Source: Streblospio benedicti
Taxonomy: Eukaryota > Annelida > Polychaeta > Spionida > Spionidae
Assembly: GCA_019095985.1 (NCBI GenBank)
Contig: CM032668.1
Coordinates: 20,836,532-20,900,531 of the forward strand
Direction of reading: 5' to 3'
DNA: 64,000 bases
Of this stretch, positions 36,801-51,800 are shown in pieces. Numbering within the stretch: the stretch's first letter is position 1; each line of letters opens with the position of its first letter. The notes beneath the pieces were generated by a model. It was not told the origin of the DNA, searched no databases, and worked only from the letters and a program-made list of their open reading frames with translations. Both the position numbers and the translations under genes were made by a program.

Positions 36801-39800
36801 ATATATATATATATTTTTTATACTTCTCTCTCTCACACACGTCTTTTTAGCAAGCATATTTCTACCAACGATAGATATAGCTGAAGACAGGTTTTACAAC
36901 CCTAAGCTTCCATTTAACTATATCAAGTGGCCCTGGCGGGACTCGAACTCACGACCCCAAGGTTGTGAGACCAGAATGATACCATCATCCCAAGCAGCGA
37001 GCTGTTAAAAGGTTACTCGGCTGAACCGATGTCTCTGTAACCCCCAGCATACATACTTGGTCAATTATCATCTCAACCCAGAGGTCCGGGTTCGAATCCC
37101 ACTTGAGGACGAAATTTTGGAAGGGTCTTATTAGCATTTTTAGTGCTTTTGAATGATATATATGTGTTTCCCAATGCTTGCGGATATATATATATATTTT
37201 TTTTATACTTCTCTCTCTCACACACGTCTTTTTAGCAAGCATATTTCTACCAACGATAGATATAGCTGAAGACAGGTTTTACAACCCTAAGCTTCCATTT
37301 AACTATATCAAGTGGCCTGGCGGGGACTCGAACTCACGACCCCAAGGTTGTGAGACCAGAATGATACCATCATCCCAAGCAGCGAGCTGTTAAAAGGTTA
37401 CTCGGCTGAACCGATGTCTCTGTAACCCCCAGCATACATACTTGGTCAATTATCATCTCAACCCAGAGGTCGGGGGTTCGAATCCCACTTGAGGACGAAA
37501 TTTTGGGAAGGGTCTTATTAGCATTTTTAGTGCTTTTGAATGATATATATGTGTTTCCCAATGCTTGCGGATATATATATATATATTTTTTTTTATACTT
37601 CTCTCTCTCACACACGTCTTTTTAGCAAGCATATTTCTACCAACGATAGATATAGCTGAAGACAGGTTTTACAACCCTAAGCTTCCATTTAACTATATCA
37701 AGTGGCCCTGGCGGGACTCGAACTCACGACCCCAAGGTTGTGAGACCAGAATGATACCATCATCCCAAGCAGCGAGCTGTTAAAAGGTTACTCGGCTGAA
37801 CCGATGTCTCTGTAACCCCCAGCATACATACTTGGTCAATTATCATCTCAACCCAGAGGTCCGGGGTTCGAATCCCACTTGAGGACGAAATTTTTGGGAA
37901 GGGTCTTATTAGCATTTTTAGTGCTTTTGAATGATATATATGTGTTTCCCAATGCTTTATATATATATATATATATTTTTTATATTCTTCTCTCACACAA
38001 AAATTTAATAAGACCCTTCCCAAAATAAGTTTCTACCAACCTCTGGGTTGAGATATAGCTGAAAGTATGTATGCTGGGGGTTACAGAAGACATCCATTTA
38101 ACTAACCTCAACAGCTGGCTGATGATGATGGTATCATTCTGGTCTCACAACCCTGGGGTCGTGAGTTCGACCAGAATGCCAGGGCCACTTGATATAGTTA
38201 AATGGAAGCTTAGGGTTGTAAAACCTGTCTTCAGCTATATCTATCGTTGGTAGAAATATGCTTGCTAAAAAGACGTGTGTGAGAGAGGTCAATAAAAAAA
38301 TATATATATATCCATATCCAAGCAAGCATTGGGAAACACATATATCATTCAAAAAGCACTAAAAATGCTAATAAGACCCTTCCCAAAATTTCGTCCTCAA
38401 GTGGGATTCGAACCCCGGACCTCTGGGTTGAGATGATAATTGACCAAGTATGTATGCTGGGGGTTACAGAGACATCGGTTCAGCCGAGTAACCTTTTAAC
38501 AGCTCACTGCTTGGGATGATAGTATCATTCTGGTCTCACAACCTTGGGGTCGTGAGTTCGAGTCCCGCCAGGGCCACTTGATATAGTTAAATGGAAGCTT
38601 AGGGTTGTAAAACCTGTCTTCAGCTATATCTATCGTTGGTAGAAATATGCTTGCTAAAAAGACGTGTGTGAGAGAGAAGTATAAAAAAATATATATATAT
38701 ATCCGCAAGCATTGGGAAACACATATATATCATTCAAAAGCACTAAAAATGCTAATAAGACCCTTCCCAAAATTTCGTCCTCAAGTGGGATTCGAACCCC
38801 GGACCTCTGGGTTGAGATGATAATTGACCAAGTATGTATGCTGGGGGTTACAGAGACATCGGTTCAGCCGAGTAACCTTTTAACAGCTCGCTGCTTGGGA
38901 TGATGGTATCATTCTGGTCTCACAACCTTGGGGTCGTGCCCCCGCCAGGGCCACTTGATATAGTTAAATGGAAGCTTAGGGTTGTAAAACCTGTCTTCAG
39001 CTATATCTATCGTTGGTAGAAATATGCTTGCTTGCTAAAAAGACGTGTGTGAGAGAGATAAAATAAAAAAATATATATATATATCCATAAGCATTGGGAA
39101 ACACATATATATCATTCAAAAGCACTAAAAATGCTAATAAGACCCTTCCCAAAATTTCGTCCTCAAGTGGGATTCGAACCCCGGACCTCTGGGTTGAGAT
39201 GATAATTGACCAAGTATGTATGCTGGGGGTTACAGAGACATCGGTTCAGCCGAGTAACCTTTTACAGCTCGCTGCTTGGGATGATGGTATCATTCTGGTC
39301 TCACAACCTTGGGGTCGTGAGTTCGAGTCCCGCCAGGGCCACTTGATATAGTTAAATGGAAGCTTAGGGTTGTAAAACCTGTCTTCAGCTATATCTATCG
39401 TTGGTAGAAATATGCTTGCTAAAAAGACGTGTGTGTGAGAGAGAAGTATAAAAAAATATATATATATAAATATCCGCAAGCATTGGGAAACATATATATC
39501 ATTCAAAAGCACTAAAAATGCTAATAAGACCCTTCCCAAAATTTCGTCCTCAAGTGGGATTCGAACCCCGGACCTCTGGGTTGAGATGATAATTGACCAA
39601 GTATGTATGCTGGGGTTACAGTATCATTCTGGTCTCACAACCTTGGGGTCGTGAGTTCGAAATCCCGCCAGGGCCACTTGATATAGTTAAATGGAAGCTT
39701 AGGGTTGTAAAACCTGTCTTCAGCTATATCTATCGTTGGTAGAAATATGCTTGCTAAAAAAGACGTGTGTGAGAGAGAAAGTATAAAAAATATATACATG

Positions 39801-42800
39801 CAAGTGTTCTGATGTTAGTGATACATGTACCAAATTAGCAACAAGCCATGGCAAGAATGCTAGTTTTTCTATATATGATCCATAACCAAAGCACTAAAAT
39901 ACATGCTTGTCTTGGCAATGTCAAACAAATTTCATATTTATCTTTTTAAAAGTAAATAATATAATAATAATATATATAAATAATAGTAGATAATATTTCA
40001 TTTAGCAATCGTCAACTTTGTGGAACCAGTTTCTTCCACTGTCTTATCCATCTTTGAGCACCTGTTAAAGATATATTTTCAGAGATAGAATGTAGATAAC
40101 ATTGAAATCATAATCTACATATCACATTTTAATATATACTTTTCTAGAGAAGCGTTTTTGATATACAACATACAGAAAAATGATTTGGTAACCGTCTTCT
40201 GTTCCATATTGTCTCTTCATTGCGTGTGTTTACAGCTGTTGTATCCTACTGATCTAGGAAGACTTGGACAGTAATGGCACAGCGATGTAAATGCCGCTTC
40301 TTCTGGGTAGCCAGAACTTGACCGCGGGATATGACAGTCCATATGGGTAGAAGACTTAGAGTATAGGTAAGAATCAAGTCCTTCTAAAGCGTTTGTATAT
40401 ACATTTGTACAGTAGAAGATTCATATCTTTGCATTGTTTTAGAACAAATTGTTTTATGTATTATTGAATAAAAGGTTAGGGTCATGCAGCTTTACACTTG
40501 GTGATTTCTCATTATGTATTCCATGTGTTCATTCTGAATTCCAGGGGAGTACCAATCATGATTTTCAGCCAATGACAAAGCGTCACGTGACCTTTGACAT
40601 GGATATTGGACTAATGGAAGCACTTGGACTCTCTTTTGGTTTCAGGATAACTATATGTTTGTGCAGGTTTATTTGAAATTTAAATACCATTGAACCCACA
40701 TTTGAAGAGTCACCAACTTACATGATATTGTTCATTGATTTTGTTTTTAACCTTTGTAGTTCTGAAATCGTCTGTATTGAAATTTCAAAGAAAGAAAACA
40801 ACTCCCTTTGACAGCAATTTGTATGTGTCCTACAAGAGAGGACCGTTTAAGATGGCATATTTCCCCAAGGAGGCAGAAACCTCCAGGTACTGTTGGGGGC
40901 AAAAAAAGGGGGTTCAAAGTTAAAATATTTTGAAAAAAACAACATTTTTGAAAGGACAGTAGATATTTAAAGGGGTTACTCGTCCTGGAGTCACTTTCCC
41001 CCAACCCCTGACCCTGCCCGCATATCTGAATACTGACAACAGCAGCTATTTTTTTAAGACAATATCTGTCTGCATTTTTACATAACTGTTTCCTTGAAGC
41101 TTGGTAATGTAATTCAAATGTAAAACTTTTGACATCTTCAAATTCTATTCAGTGAAATTCAAATGTAATATGGATTTCAAAAATCAACTCTATATTTAAA
41201 TTTTGACATATTTTAGTACACGCGCATGTGACTGTCCTAAGGATATTTTGTTTGATTAATTTTGCATATTTATTTCAGACGATTTTTTTGCTATTGAGAC
41301 AACGTGTCAGTAATGGGAGCGTGGTCCAGAGTGATCTGTGGAGGTGAGAATAGTAAATTGACAAACGAAGTAATGGAATAATCATTTTATGTTAGTTGAT
41401 ATTAAGGTACTCTATACATGTATTTGAATGTAGCCCTGAACATGTTGAAAATTAGAGGATGTTTCAGCCATTTATGTTTCATATCAAATATCTAACTTGA
41501 GTATCGTAAAAAAATCACAATTGTTCTTATATTTAATGGTTAAGATATTACTGCCCACTGAATTGCACATATGCTTTAGAATCTTTGTCAAATTTTTGTC
41601 AATATTTGAGAAAACATCGACATATCTTAGTACCGGCAACAAAGTTTGTTATCTGCAACATGAGCCGCAAAAAACTGCACATTACCTATGAATTCAGCAT
41701 GTATCACCTAATAGTGACAAAACGTTCATGATGCCTATTTGATTACAGAATATTGTTCTGGAATAAATATTGCAATCTTTTCACACTAGGTCAGAAAATT
41801 ATGGAAATACTTTTACGCCTGTCCAGCTGTTTGTGCAAGATAAGGACGTAATAATCAAATATTTCTACACTAGCCCTATCAATAAGAACAAGGTAATATT
41901 TTACAATATTTTTTATTCCTATAATTAGTAATTTTTCAGTTATTAGTTATGGATATGCAGGGTTCGAAATTAACTTTTTGGCAGGTAGCAAAACTTTGCT
42001 ACCAGGTTTTGAAATTGGTAGCAAAACAGTCAGACTTGGAAGCAGCTGTAAAATACAGAGAAAATTACTTCAAACACGGTAACATATGCTAATATTATAG
42101 AACACTAATTAGTCACAAGCCCATTCATGATTCAAAAACATGGACATAAACACCGATCAATCCACTTTTGGTGTAAATAGATAAATATGACCTACAAAGA
42201 CTCACAGCTAGATAAATCAGCAGTGCATGCTTGATTAGAAGCAGGCTGTTTATTTATATGTGACAGCTGACATCTGCATCCAAGAAAAAGTCAGTGTGAC
42301 AGTTAGCAGTGAGCTGTGACAAACATTGGTCTGCTTTTCACCCCTTCCCTTACGGACACCTAGGATGTAAATGATGGTGTCCCAGTGTGAATGTATGGCT
42401 GCTTTATTTGATGGTAGCAAATATCTGCTACCAGACACCTTATCTTGGTAGCAAAAACACATTTTCTGGTAGCATTTGCTACCATTGCCACAGCTAATTT
42501 CGAACCCTGATATGTATACATTTGTATGTACCCGTAATTGTGCTATTTACTCTGTTATATTTACGGATTTTTAGTAAGGATTAAAAGAAATCGACTAGAA
42601 AATATAAACCGAACAAGTGAATTTGTATGCTTTGAATATAAAGATTTCTAATTTCCAAACGATTTGAAACAGATCTATAGTTAGATGAAAGATCATCCTA
42701 TCATTAACTTGAGCAATCTGCTAAAATTTGTAACTTAACATTTATAATAATATTAATATACATATACCATTCTCTACTGTTTCTTTTGTTGAAACATATG

Positions 42801-45800
42801 ACGTTTCGCCATGGTAACTACATGGCTTCATCGGATGTTGCACTGTACGGTTAACATTATTGCAAACATTTAATTTAGTTGATCTTCACGGATGTGAGAC
42901 ACAAGAGACTGTACCTGACAAACGATGAAGGCAAATCGTACCAGAAAAATGAGGGTGACTCACTGCCGTTTTCTCCCGATAGACTGGTCTTCCACCCAAC
43001 TAAAGAAGACACTGTTCTTGGATACACATTTGAGGAAAGAAAGGTATTGTTTTTATATTCATACCTGAACATGCAAGTGTTCTGATGTTAGTGATACATG
43101 TACCAAGTTAGCAACAAGCCATGGCAAGAATGCTAGTTTTCTCTATATATGATCCATAACCAAAGCACTAAAATACATGCTTGTCTTGGCAATGTCAAGC
43201 AAATTTCATATTTATCTTTTAAAAGTAAATAATATAATAATAATATATATAAATAATAGTAGATAATATTTCATTTAGCAATCGTCAACTTTGTGGAACC
43301 AGTTTCTTCCACTGTCTTATCCCATCTTGAGCACCTGTTAAAGATATATTTTCAAGAGATAGAATGTGGATAACATTGAAATCATAATCTACATGTCCAC
43401 ATTTAATATATGCTTTTTCCGAAGCGTTTTTGATATACAACATACACAGAAAAAATAGATTTGCTAACCGTCTTCTGTTCCATATTGTCTCTTCCATTGC
43501 GTGTGTTTTACAGCTGTTTGTATCTACTGATCTGGGAAAGACTTGGACATTATTAGCACAGCGTGTAAATGCCCGCTTCTTCTGGGCCCAGCCAGGACTT
43601 GACCCGCAGGATATGACAGTCCATATGGAGGTAGAAGACTTGGAAACAGGTAAGAATCAAGTCCTTCTAAAGCGTTTGTATATACATTGTACAGTAGAAG
43701 ATTCATATCTTTGCATTGTTTAGAACAAATTGTTTTATGTATTGAATAAAAGGTTAGGGTCATGCAGCTTTACATGGTGATTTCTCATTATGTATTCCAT
43801 GTGTGTTCATTCTGAATTCCAGGGGAGTACCAGTATAAAGCGATTTTAGCCAATGACAAAACGTACGTGACCTTTGACATGGATATTGGACTAATCGACA
43901 TGGACTCTCTTTTGGTTCAGGATAACTATATGTTTGTGCAGGTTTGTTGAAATTTAAATACCATTGAACCCATTTTGAAGAGTCATAACTTACATGATAT
44001 TGTTCATTGATTTGTTTTTAACCTTTGTGGATTCTGAAAATGCGTCTGTATTGAAATTTCAGAAAACAACTCCCTTTGACAGCAATTTGTATGTGTCCTA
44101 CAAGAGAGGACCGTTTAAGATGGCATATTTCCCCAAGGAGGCGAAACCTCAGGTAGGATTTGTATATTTTTACAATAATCCATGTATATCCAACCTTCAA
44201 CATCAAAGTTCAAGTAGGTACATTCATATATAAAGTTAGATCTCCAATTTGCATAACATCATGATCAAATAAGTCGATAATTGAAATGTAGATACCTACC
44301 TACCCTAGTACCACTGGCAATTGCATCAATGGGTTTTGAAAAGAGTTTTAGAGTTTATACATTTATTAGAATGCTTTCATTTATCATTTTCTCAAAGACC
44401 ATTGATGCATTTGCCAGTGCCCAGTACCACTCTAAAAAGATGACCTTTTTTCAGACAAAATGCCTTCATTCTATCAAATGAATATTGAACACAAGTATGT
44501 CACCATTTGTCGTTATGATTTCATCGTATTTGTTGCAGTACACGTATGTGCTGTATGCTTCCAAGGAGTTGACAAAGCAGAAAAACAAATAACCTTTGAT
44601 GTTGAAGAACATCTTTGGGTTAACTGAAACTGCTTGATAGTCTCTATACTCAATGGTGTAAGAGCAAGAGAACAGATAAGACAATGCGTCCATACTCCAT
44701 ATGCGCGGTGTTCATTTCATATACAGTAGAACCTCCAATTAAGACCACCTCTCTGTTGAGACCACGTATATAATAAGACCACTTTTCACGGTCATAAACC
44801 TCATAAAGCTACCAAAATGAATCTCTCTATAGAGACCAACTTACTATTGAAGAAAAAAGTGGTCCTAATAGAGAGGTTCTACTGTATGATATCCACCAGA
44901 TCTGCCTATGATGCAACATCTATACTCTATATGTGCAGTGTTCATTTCATATATGCAGAAGTACGCGTAATGGGAGAAAAGAAATCGATTCACATACAAC
45001 ATATTTCACAGTGCAAAGGCGCCGTCCACATATACAGATTTCACTGGAATTATACGGATCCATCCGCATTTGTCCGTTGCAGGATTTCAGCATCATCTCC
45101 ACGGATCAGCAACAGGTGTTTATTGCTGCCGACCACCACCAGATGTCAGTGCACTTGTACCTGTCAGACGAAACAGGCATCTACTATGTCGAGTCCCTCG
45201 GTGACCTCATTGCACTGAGGAGCTCCCACGGGGGCTTTAACACCGATATCACAGAGGTACGTGTATTGTCCAATGTCCATATTCCATCTTACTATGATTT
45301 TGCGGCATTCGTTGCGTCGTGAATGTGCAGCGGTAGTTCTTTCCTTTAGCGAGTGAACGCTAATGTGAGTGATAAGCACATCTGGTCTACGTTAGCGATG
45401 TGCTGTATGCTCCCCAGGGAGTTGACAAGGATACCAATGACCTGGTCTGAATATGTAAAGTTGCTAGAGCACAATAACAGTGAATTCCGACTATAAATAA
45501 CCACATTTACATTAACATTTACATTTTAGATTACATTAGTTGTACTAGCAGATCATAAATTGTAGGAATTGACCACGAGATTGGAGTGTCAATCGCAAAA
45601 TTGAGCATGCTGACGTCTGATTTACCCGAACGAAGTGAGGGTAAATCAGACGTCAGCATACTCAATTTTGCGATTGACACGACAATCAAGTGGTCAATCA
45701 CCATTCTATCATGACTAAAATCCATTTTATTTTAAAATAAATCATATTATAACATTCTCATTGCAAGTCAATTTTGCCAAAAAAGAGCGCGCGGAGACCA

Positions 45801-48800
45801 CTACTACGGCGCTTAACTATACTCCCCCTCAGTGCCAGACACGCATTTTGCATGACGTGTTATTCACAGTGGGGGGCTTCAGTTGTCATAGTTGAAATAT
45901 GATCCTTTGTAGCTCTTACGTTTTTCATCAGAACATTTTCACATTTACAGTACACATTCAGGAGACGGTCTAGTTTCTTATTTTTACCATTATAAATAAA
46001 GATACATACAGCATAAAGTTAAATTTTTGACAATTTCGAGTAATCGTCCATTCATTTGACAGCTTGCGTGGTTGATTTTAAATGTCGTAGTAGCAGTAGA
46101 AATTTTAAGTGCAGCGAGTTTTTATCCAGGATAGACACAAAAAACACCATAAACCATCCCTATTTCATAATAATATATTTTTACTTACAATATTATGGAC
46201 CAAAAACGTGTTCAACTTTTTATTTCTTCATTTCCGTAAAGTTTGACACTCAATGACAGGCACCACTCGACAACCCGACAAAAACATCATCCGTTTTGAT
46301 AGAAATACTAGATTTCCAACGTCCACACTTATTGGGTAGTTTGCCAAACGGTTTATTTGTGATTCGGTATCCAAGATACAATAAGATGGAGCGTGGGTGA
46401 CGAATAATATGATAATTCTTCTTCAAAATGTTCAACTTTGTCACTCTTACCAAAAGCCGGTATTTCCTGAAAATCAGCCTTGCGCAGCGCGCGTCGCTGA
46501 TATAGAATCGTAGGAGCGCTCTTGATAAAGGCTAATTCGGAGTTCCTTAGCAGTGTCAACGTGTTTTGTGGCGCTTGAACCTAAGAATACCGCTATTTAT
46601 TTTGATTAAGGCTCAAAATATATATCTGGATATGACCTTGATGAGTCTAGTTTCACATTTGTTTAAGGTCTCGATGAATAGCAGGATTCACGACGATTCA
46701 AACCATATACGACAAGCTATGGTTTTGCGAACACAAATAAGAGTATTTTTTGCGGCTCAAAATTGCAGCAGATAATGCGTGTTTGGTGGGTAAATATTCG
46801 TTCACACTAATATAATTAAAATATTAACACTATGCTGCTTATTTACTTCTAGAAATACTTCGAAATGTCAAGGTAAAGTTGTTGTTGTTGACATACCGGA
46901 ATTTGAGACTAGAACCACGAGTGTTTATATACGAATATGGCAGACAAACTCAAACTGTTTTTTCTCAAAACTGAGGCGCATATATGCGCCTCGGCACTAA
47001 AGGCACGTAAAATCTGAGGCGCATACATGTATACGTACAATGCATATTATCTGCAGAAAGTGGTGTATGTACCCCAGAGGGTCAATATTCTCATAGTTTG
47101 ACAAGCGTTACATTACATCATAAAGCATTGCATATCAACAAGAAGCTAGAATGTCGTATCTTGCCCCTAGATAAGCGGAATCAACGGCACGTACATCGCG
47201 AACATGAACGTGAACGGGACGCTGCGCACCATGATCACGTTTGACGAGGGCGGGGAGTGGAGCCTCATTCCCGCGCCCGAGAAAGACAAGGACGGCCAAG
47301 CCACCAACTGCCAACTGGTGAGTACGCACACTCACTCACTCACTTACTCATTCACTCACTCACTCACTCACAGTAAAACCTCCAATTAAGACCACCTCTC
47401 TATTGAGACCACCTCTTTAATTTCGTTGTCCCAAACCTCATAAAGCTATCAAAATGAACCTCTGTATAGAGACTGCATCTCTATTAAAACCACCTCTATT
47501 TTGAGACCACCTCTATAATAAGACAACTGTTCATTGTCCCAAACCTTCATAAAGCTACCAAAAATGATCCTCTGTATAGAGACCACCTCTCTATTAAAAC
47601 CATCTCTATATTGAGACCACCTCTATAATAAGACAACTTTCATTGTCCCAAATCTTCATAAAGCTACCAAATTGAACGTCTGTACAGAGATCACCTCTAT
47701 ATTGAGACCATCTGAGAACACTGGTCTCACAGGTGGTCCTAATAGAGAGGTTCTAATGTCAGCATGTTAAAACCTCAGTTACTCCCTTGTACCCTCGTTG
47801 ACTCATTATTTATTTATTTAGCCATCACGCATTTTTGTTACTCATACATTCCCTGATCATTCATTTACAAACTAGCATATATGTGCTCATTCACTCAATT
47901 ATTTGCTCTTACTATACTTTTTAAAAATAAATTGGCTTTTATTGACAGGGTGTAACTCAAAAAGCATTCAAACTAATAGAATTACTCTGTAATAATGTGT
48001 TTGAAAAATTGAAATTTATTCAGTTATCTTTGATTAACATAAACAGTAGGAACAAAAATTATGCAACCTTATAATATGCTGGGAAAAAAAAGATCCAACA
48101 TATTCTTTCAAACTTCCTCTTTGTTCATGTACTCTTTTCTACATTTCATATACATTGTGTAAGGCCTATTTATGTGTGTAATTGTTTCATGATATTTTTG
48201 TTCGAAATTACATTTCATTTACCTGTTGCCATATTATGGCATAGTTTTGTAAATGTAAATTGTATGTTGTCTATCACATACAAATGTTCCTAAAACAAAT
48301 AATGATGCATTGTCAACCCAATAACTATCAATGCACCATTTATTCGTGTGCATTTATTGACTACTTGTGTACAGAGTAAATAAGTTAGTGTTTTGATCTA
48401 GTCCGGCTTCCTTATCAGATATATTTTCTTTTATATAGTTAATCAAATAGATTTTTTTTTGGTATGGTGCAATCAAATATATGCACCTCTATGAAATGAC
48501 TTGAAAATTCAAAGTCTAAAATGTTTATTTTAAAATGTGATTTTTTGTTAAAATGACAAAAAAAATATGTGTTGATTGGCAAGCTTCATTTTTGTTATGC
48601 ATGTGGAAAAAAAAGAAGTGCGCATTGCAATTTTATATCATTTGTGCTTATATAAACCATTCTATTCACCTACACTGATTTAACACTGTGATACTGTATA
48701 TGTATATGCTTCTTTTCTACTTCCTAATAGTTTGCAACAATGAGTAACGCCAAGTATAAAAGGTATATGTAATAAGTGATACAGTAGAACATCTAATAAA

Positions 48801-51800
48801 AGCCTCTTCTATATTAAGACCACCAAAATGAACTTCCATATAAAGACTACCTCTCTGGAGGTCAGTCCCACAGGTGATCTCAATAGGAAGGTTCTTCTGT
48901 GTTTGGTTATATAGTTAGTTATCTAGCTGTTTATCACAGGTATGAAGAAGATAAATATGATTGAAAATTCAAAATGAGTATATAAAAAACCCTGTATATT
49001 TCAGCCAAAATGTGGTCTGAACTTGCACCTGATGTTCAGCGCCCTGATCTACGGCATCCCGAGCATTCTGTCGGAGGACAACGCGCCGGGACTCATTCTC
49101 GCTCAAGGTGAGTCACATAGAAATGTGAACATCTCATCTGTTTTTCTCACGATTTTTTTCATAATTGAATTGTATAAAACAGATGGCCTAATGCATCATT
49201 TCGTTGCTAATGATCCTCGCTATCAGAATAAAACATAATTAAGCAAATTTAATATTATGAGGATAAAGCTAATATAAAGTAGTATAAAATTCAATAATTT
49301 CGATTTTTGTATTTACATTTTTGAGTTTGTTACGACTATATTCAATGAGTAATAATAATCTTTGTGTGTATTTGCCATGAGGTTAACAGACGATTCATAT
49401 ATATGGTCATAAATCAACATGCATTATCTACTTGATTGTATATGTAGCCATGGCAACAAAAAAGTAGTGTTAATTTTATGAAAACACAAGTTTATTGACA
49501 TCCAATGGAAAATATAAGCCAGATTATAATTAATAACAATAGCAATGGAAAATAAGTATACATTAATAAGCATATATTATAATAATGGTGAAAAGTAAGA
49601 GTTATACAGATGTGGCGTTACATTGATAATCTAATAATTGTATATTTTTTTAATGAATACACAAGAGTAAAAAAGTAAAACCTTAAAACACAAAAATCCA
49701 CATTTTATTGGTAATTCATTCTCATTAATTTGAAAAACTTTCGGATAGGCAGTTGAAGTTCTAGTAATCCTCCTCGCTTAACGCCATTTTTAGGTAGGTA
49801 AATAAATGGATTATAAATTGAGCAAATTTTGTGAACCTCAAAACAAACTGAAAACCAATTTTATTCTCACTTTTCTGTCAAGCAATATATACAGTTATTC
49901 ATAAACTGAAAACCGTCCTCTACAATTCCATCATCACACATTTTACACAAAGGGCTCACTATTGTCATCGTTATAATCATTTATGGTAATTATGTTACAA
50001 CTGCTTATTAATTTTGTTATAGTAATTGATGTTTTTTACACATTGAGCCAATCTATACTAAACATATTCAGATGAACTATTTACAGCATTTTTTAATACA
50101 TTTAAAATTTAATTAAAATTTAATTTGGTATATAATCATAACTCAAACCTCTGTATGGTAAAATTTCTATCATTTATTATGTTTTTTACAATTCTTTTCC
50201 CTGTTTGCCGTCCAGGAATCACACCACAGCCAATAATAATTTTTGAACAGTATTGTACCTATATAATACATGGACGATTTGGGCTACAGAACTTTTACCA
50301 ATACTCTGTCTTCTGTATAATCGACAATAAAACCTTTTCAAGAAAATGGAATTCTGTAGACACTCTGAGAAATCAATAATTTTATATCTGTCCACTGTAA
50401 CCCATACAGATCTATGCCCCACAAGGTGATGGCCAAAACTCCGGGCAGAGACCTTTGTACTGCACAAACTCCCCCACCTCTACAAACAGCTCATACAGTG
50501 GACCGAAACAACCAAGCATTAGATTTAGTACATTGTGATTCATGGAGTAGAATCCCTCAAGTATGTTGACACCACCCCGATAGTTATCAGTGCCCACCAC
50601 TGATACTTTGTCTATGGCAGAGGAGAGTTTGCCGAAGAGAGCTGTGACGTGAGCAGGTGAAGACGTGTGGTGCAGTGCCGCCTCTAGACTGGAGCCAAAC
50701 GCCAGTGGGGACGATGGGTTGCTGCGTGCGAATGGTGATAGCTGCTGGTAGAGCCTCTGCAATCTCAACTGTGCATTTCCCGTTTTCTTGTAAGAATCTG
50801 ACCACGACCATATGACGTCCCAAACCTGAACTGAATCTTGCTTGCTGATGTCACTCGCCAGGTTGTGAATCTCAATGATGAGACTGATGTTTCTGCTCGC
50901 ACTGCTTGGTTGGGGGCATCCAGATGTGACTCGGTCCCAGCAGGAGTTCAGTTCTGCTATGTTCCTGACAAACGGTTGCATGACATTGTTAATATCTGAG
51001 TAAGGAGGAAGTGTTGTGTGGAACATGATGAGGCAAGTGGCTCCCTCTATGTAGATGTTGTGGTCGTGACATGGTGATAGATCAGGCTTCTTCTGGTTAC
51101 TGAGCCACTTGTCTAGCTGTGAGATCCTCATCACCTGCTCTAGAGGGTCTTCATACTTGGTGCAGAGGCTTGTGTTCCAGTTGTACAGGCCGTCATTGTG
51201 TCTGACATATGTATCCTGAACATCAGTCAGCTCACGGGATATATTCTTGGCGACCACACAGTACCTGCTCAGGATGTTGTCAGTGAGGTGTGTCCGATAC
51301 TTATACAAATCACACCACCGGGCACTGAGTGCCTTGTGCACGGGGTCGTGAGGGTCACTGTACTGATGGTTCCCCCGCCACAGACTCAGCCCATCAGTAC
51401 CAGTGAGGGTCAGGATAGCGTCTGCTAGCTGAACTCTCCACTTGCCAAGTGTGATCCGTGGTGAATAATCCTCATGCGTTAGCATGATGTCAGCCACATA
51501 TGGACACTGGAGATACTTGCGATACATGTCGTCCATGTTGATGAAGGGCTCATGAGGTTGGTGGTGGGTAGTGTTGTACGTGCACCAGAAATCTGATATC
51601 ATCTCATACTCATGTTGAAATCCTTTTTTGATGTGTTTCTCTATACTTGGATACGCGCTTTTCACCATATCCTTACACAGCTTCAGTTTTTGTCTACATT
51701 TACACACACCATGGTATGTATGCATGTTATCTTGATACAGACCCACAAACTCATCATAGCAGTAGAAGTATTCCTTGATACCATCATCAATGCTTCTCTT

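Noticed and set aside
36985-39539. Repeated open frames reading SSSGIRTPDLWVEMI and HVFLASIFLPTIDIAEDRF
   Set aside because: They recur in every unit of the 385-bp array, on whichever strand the unit lies, and have no splice or start context. They are by-products of the tRNA-like repeat.
36784-39795. Possible cluster of functional tRNA genes
   Set aside because: T-arm-like and anticodon-arm-like blocks are present, but no complete cloverleaf with acceptor stem could be drawn, and the units are embedded in a repeat with TA tracts.
36784-39795. CRISPR-like regular repeat array
   Set aside because: The units are about 385 bp with no unique spacers and reverse orientation midway, and the host is a eukaryote.
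46440-46560. GC-rich patch as promoter or exon
   Set aside because: No open frame with splice borders and no recognisable element. It may be chance.
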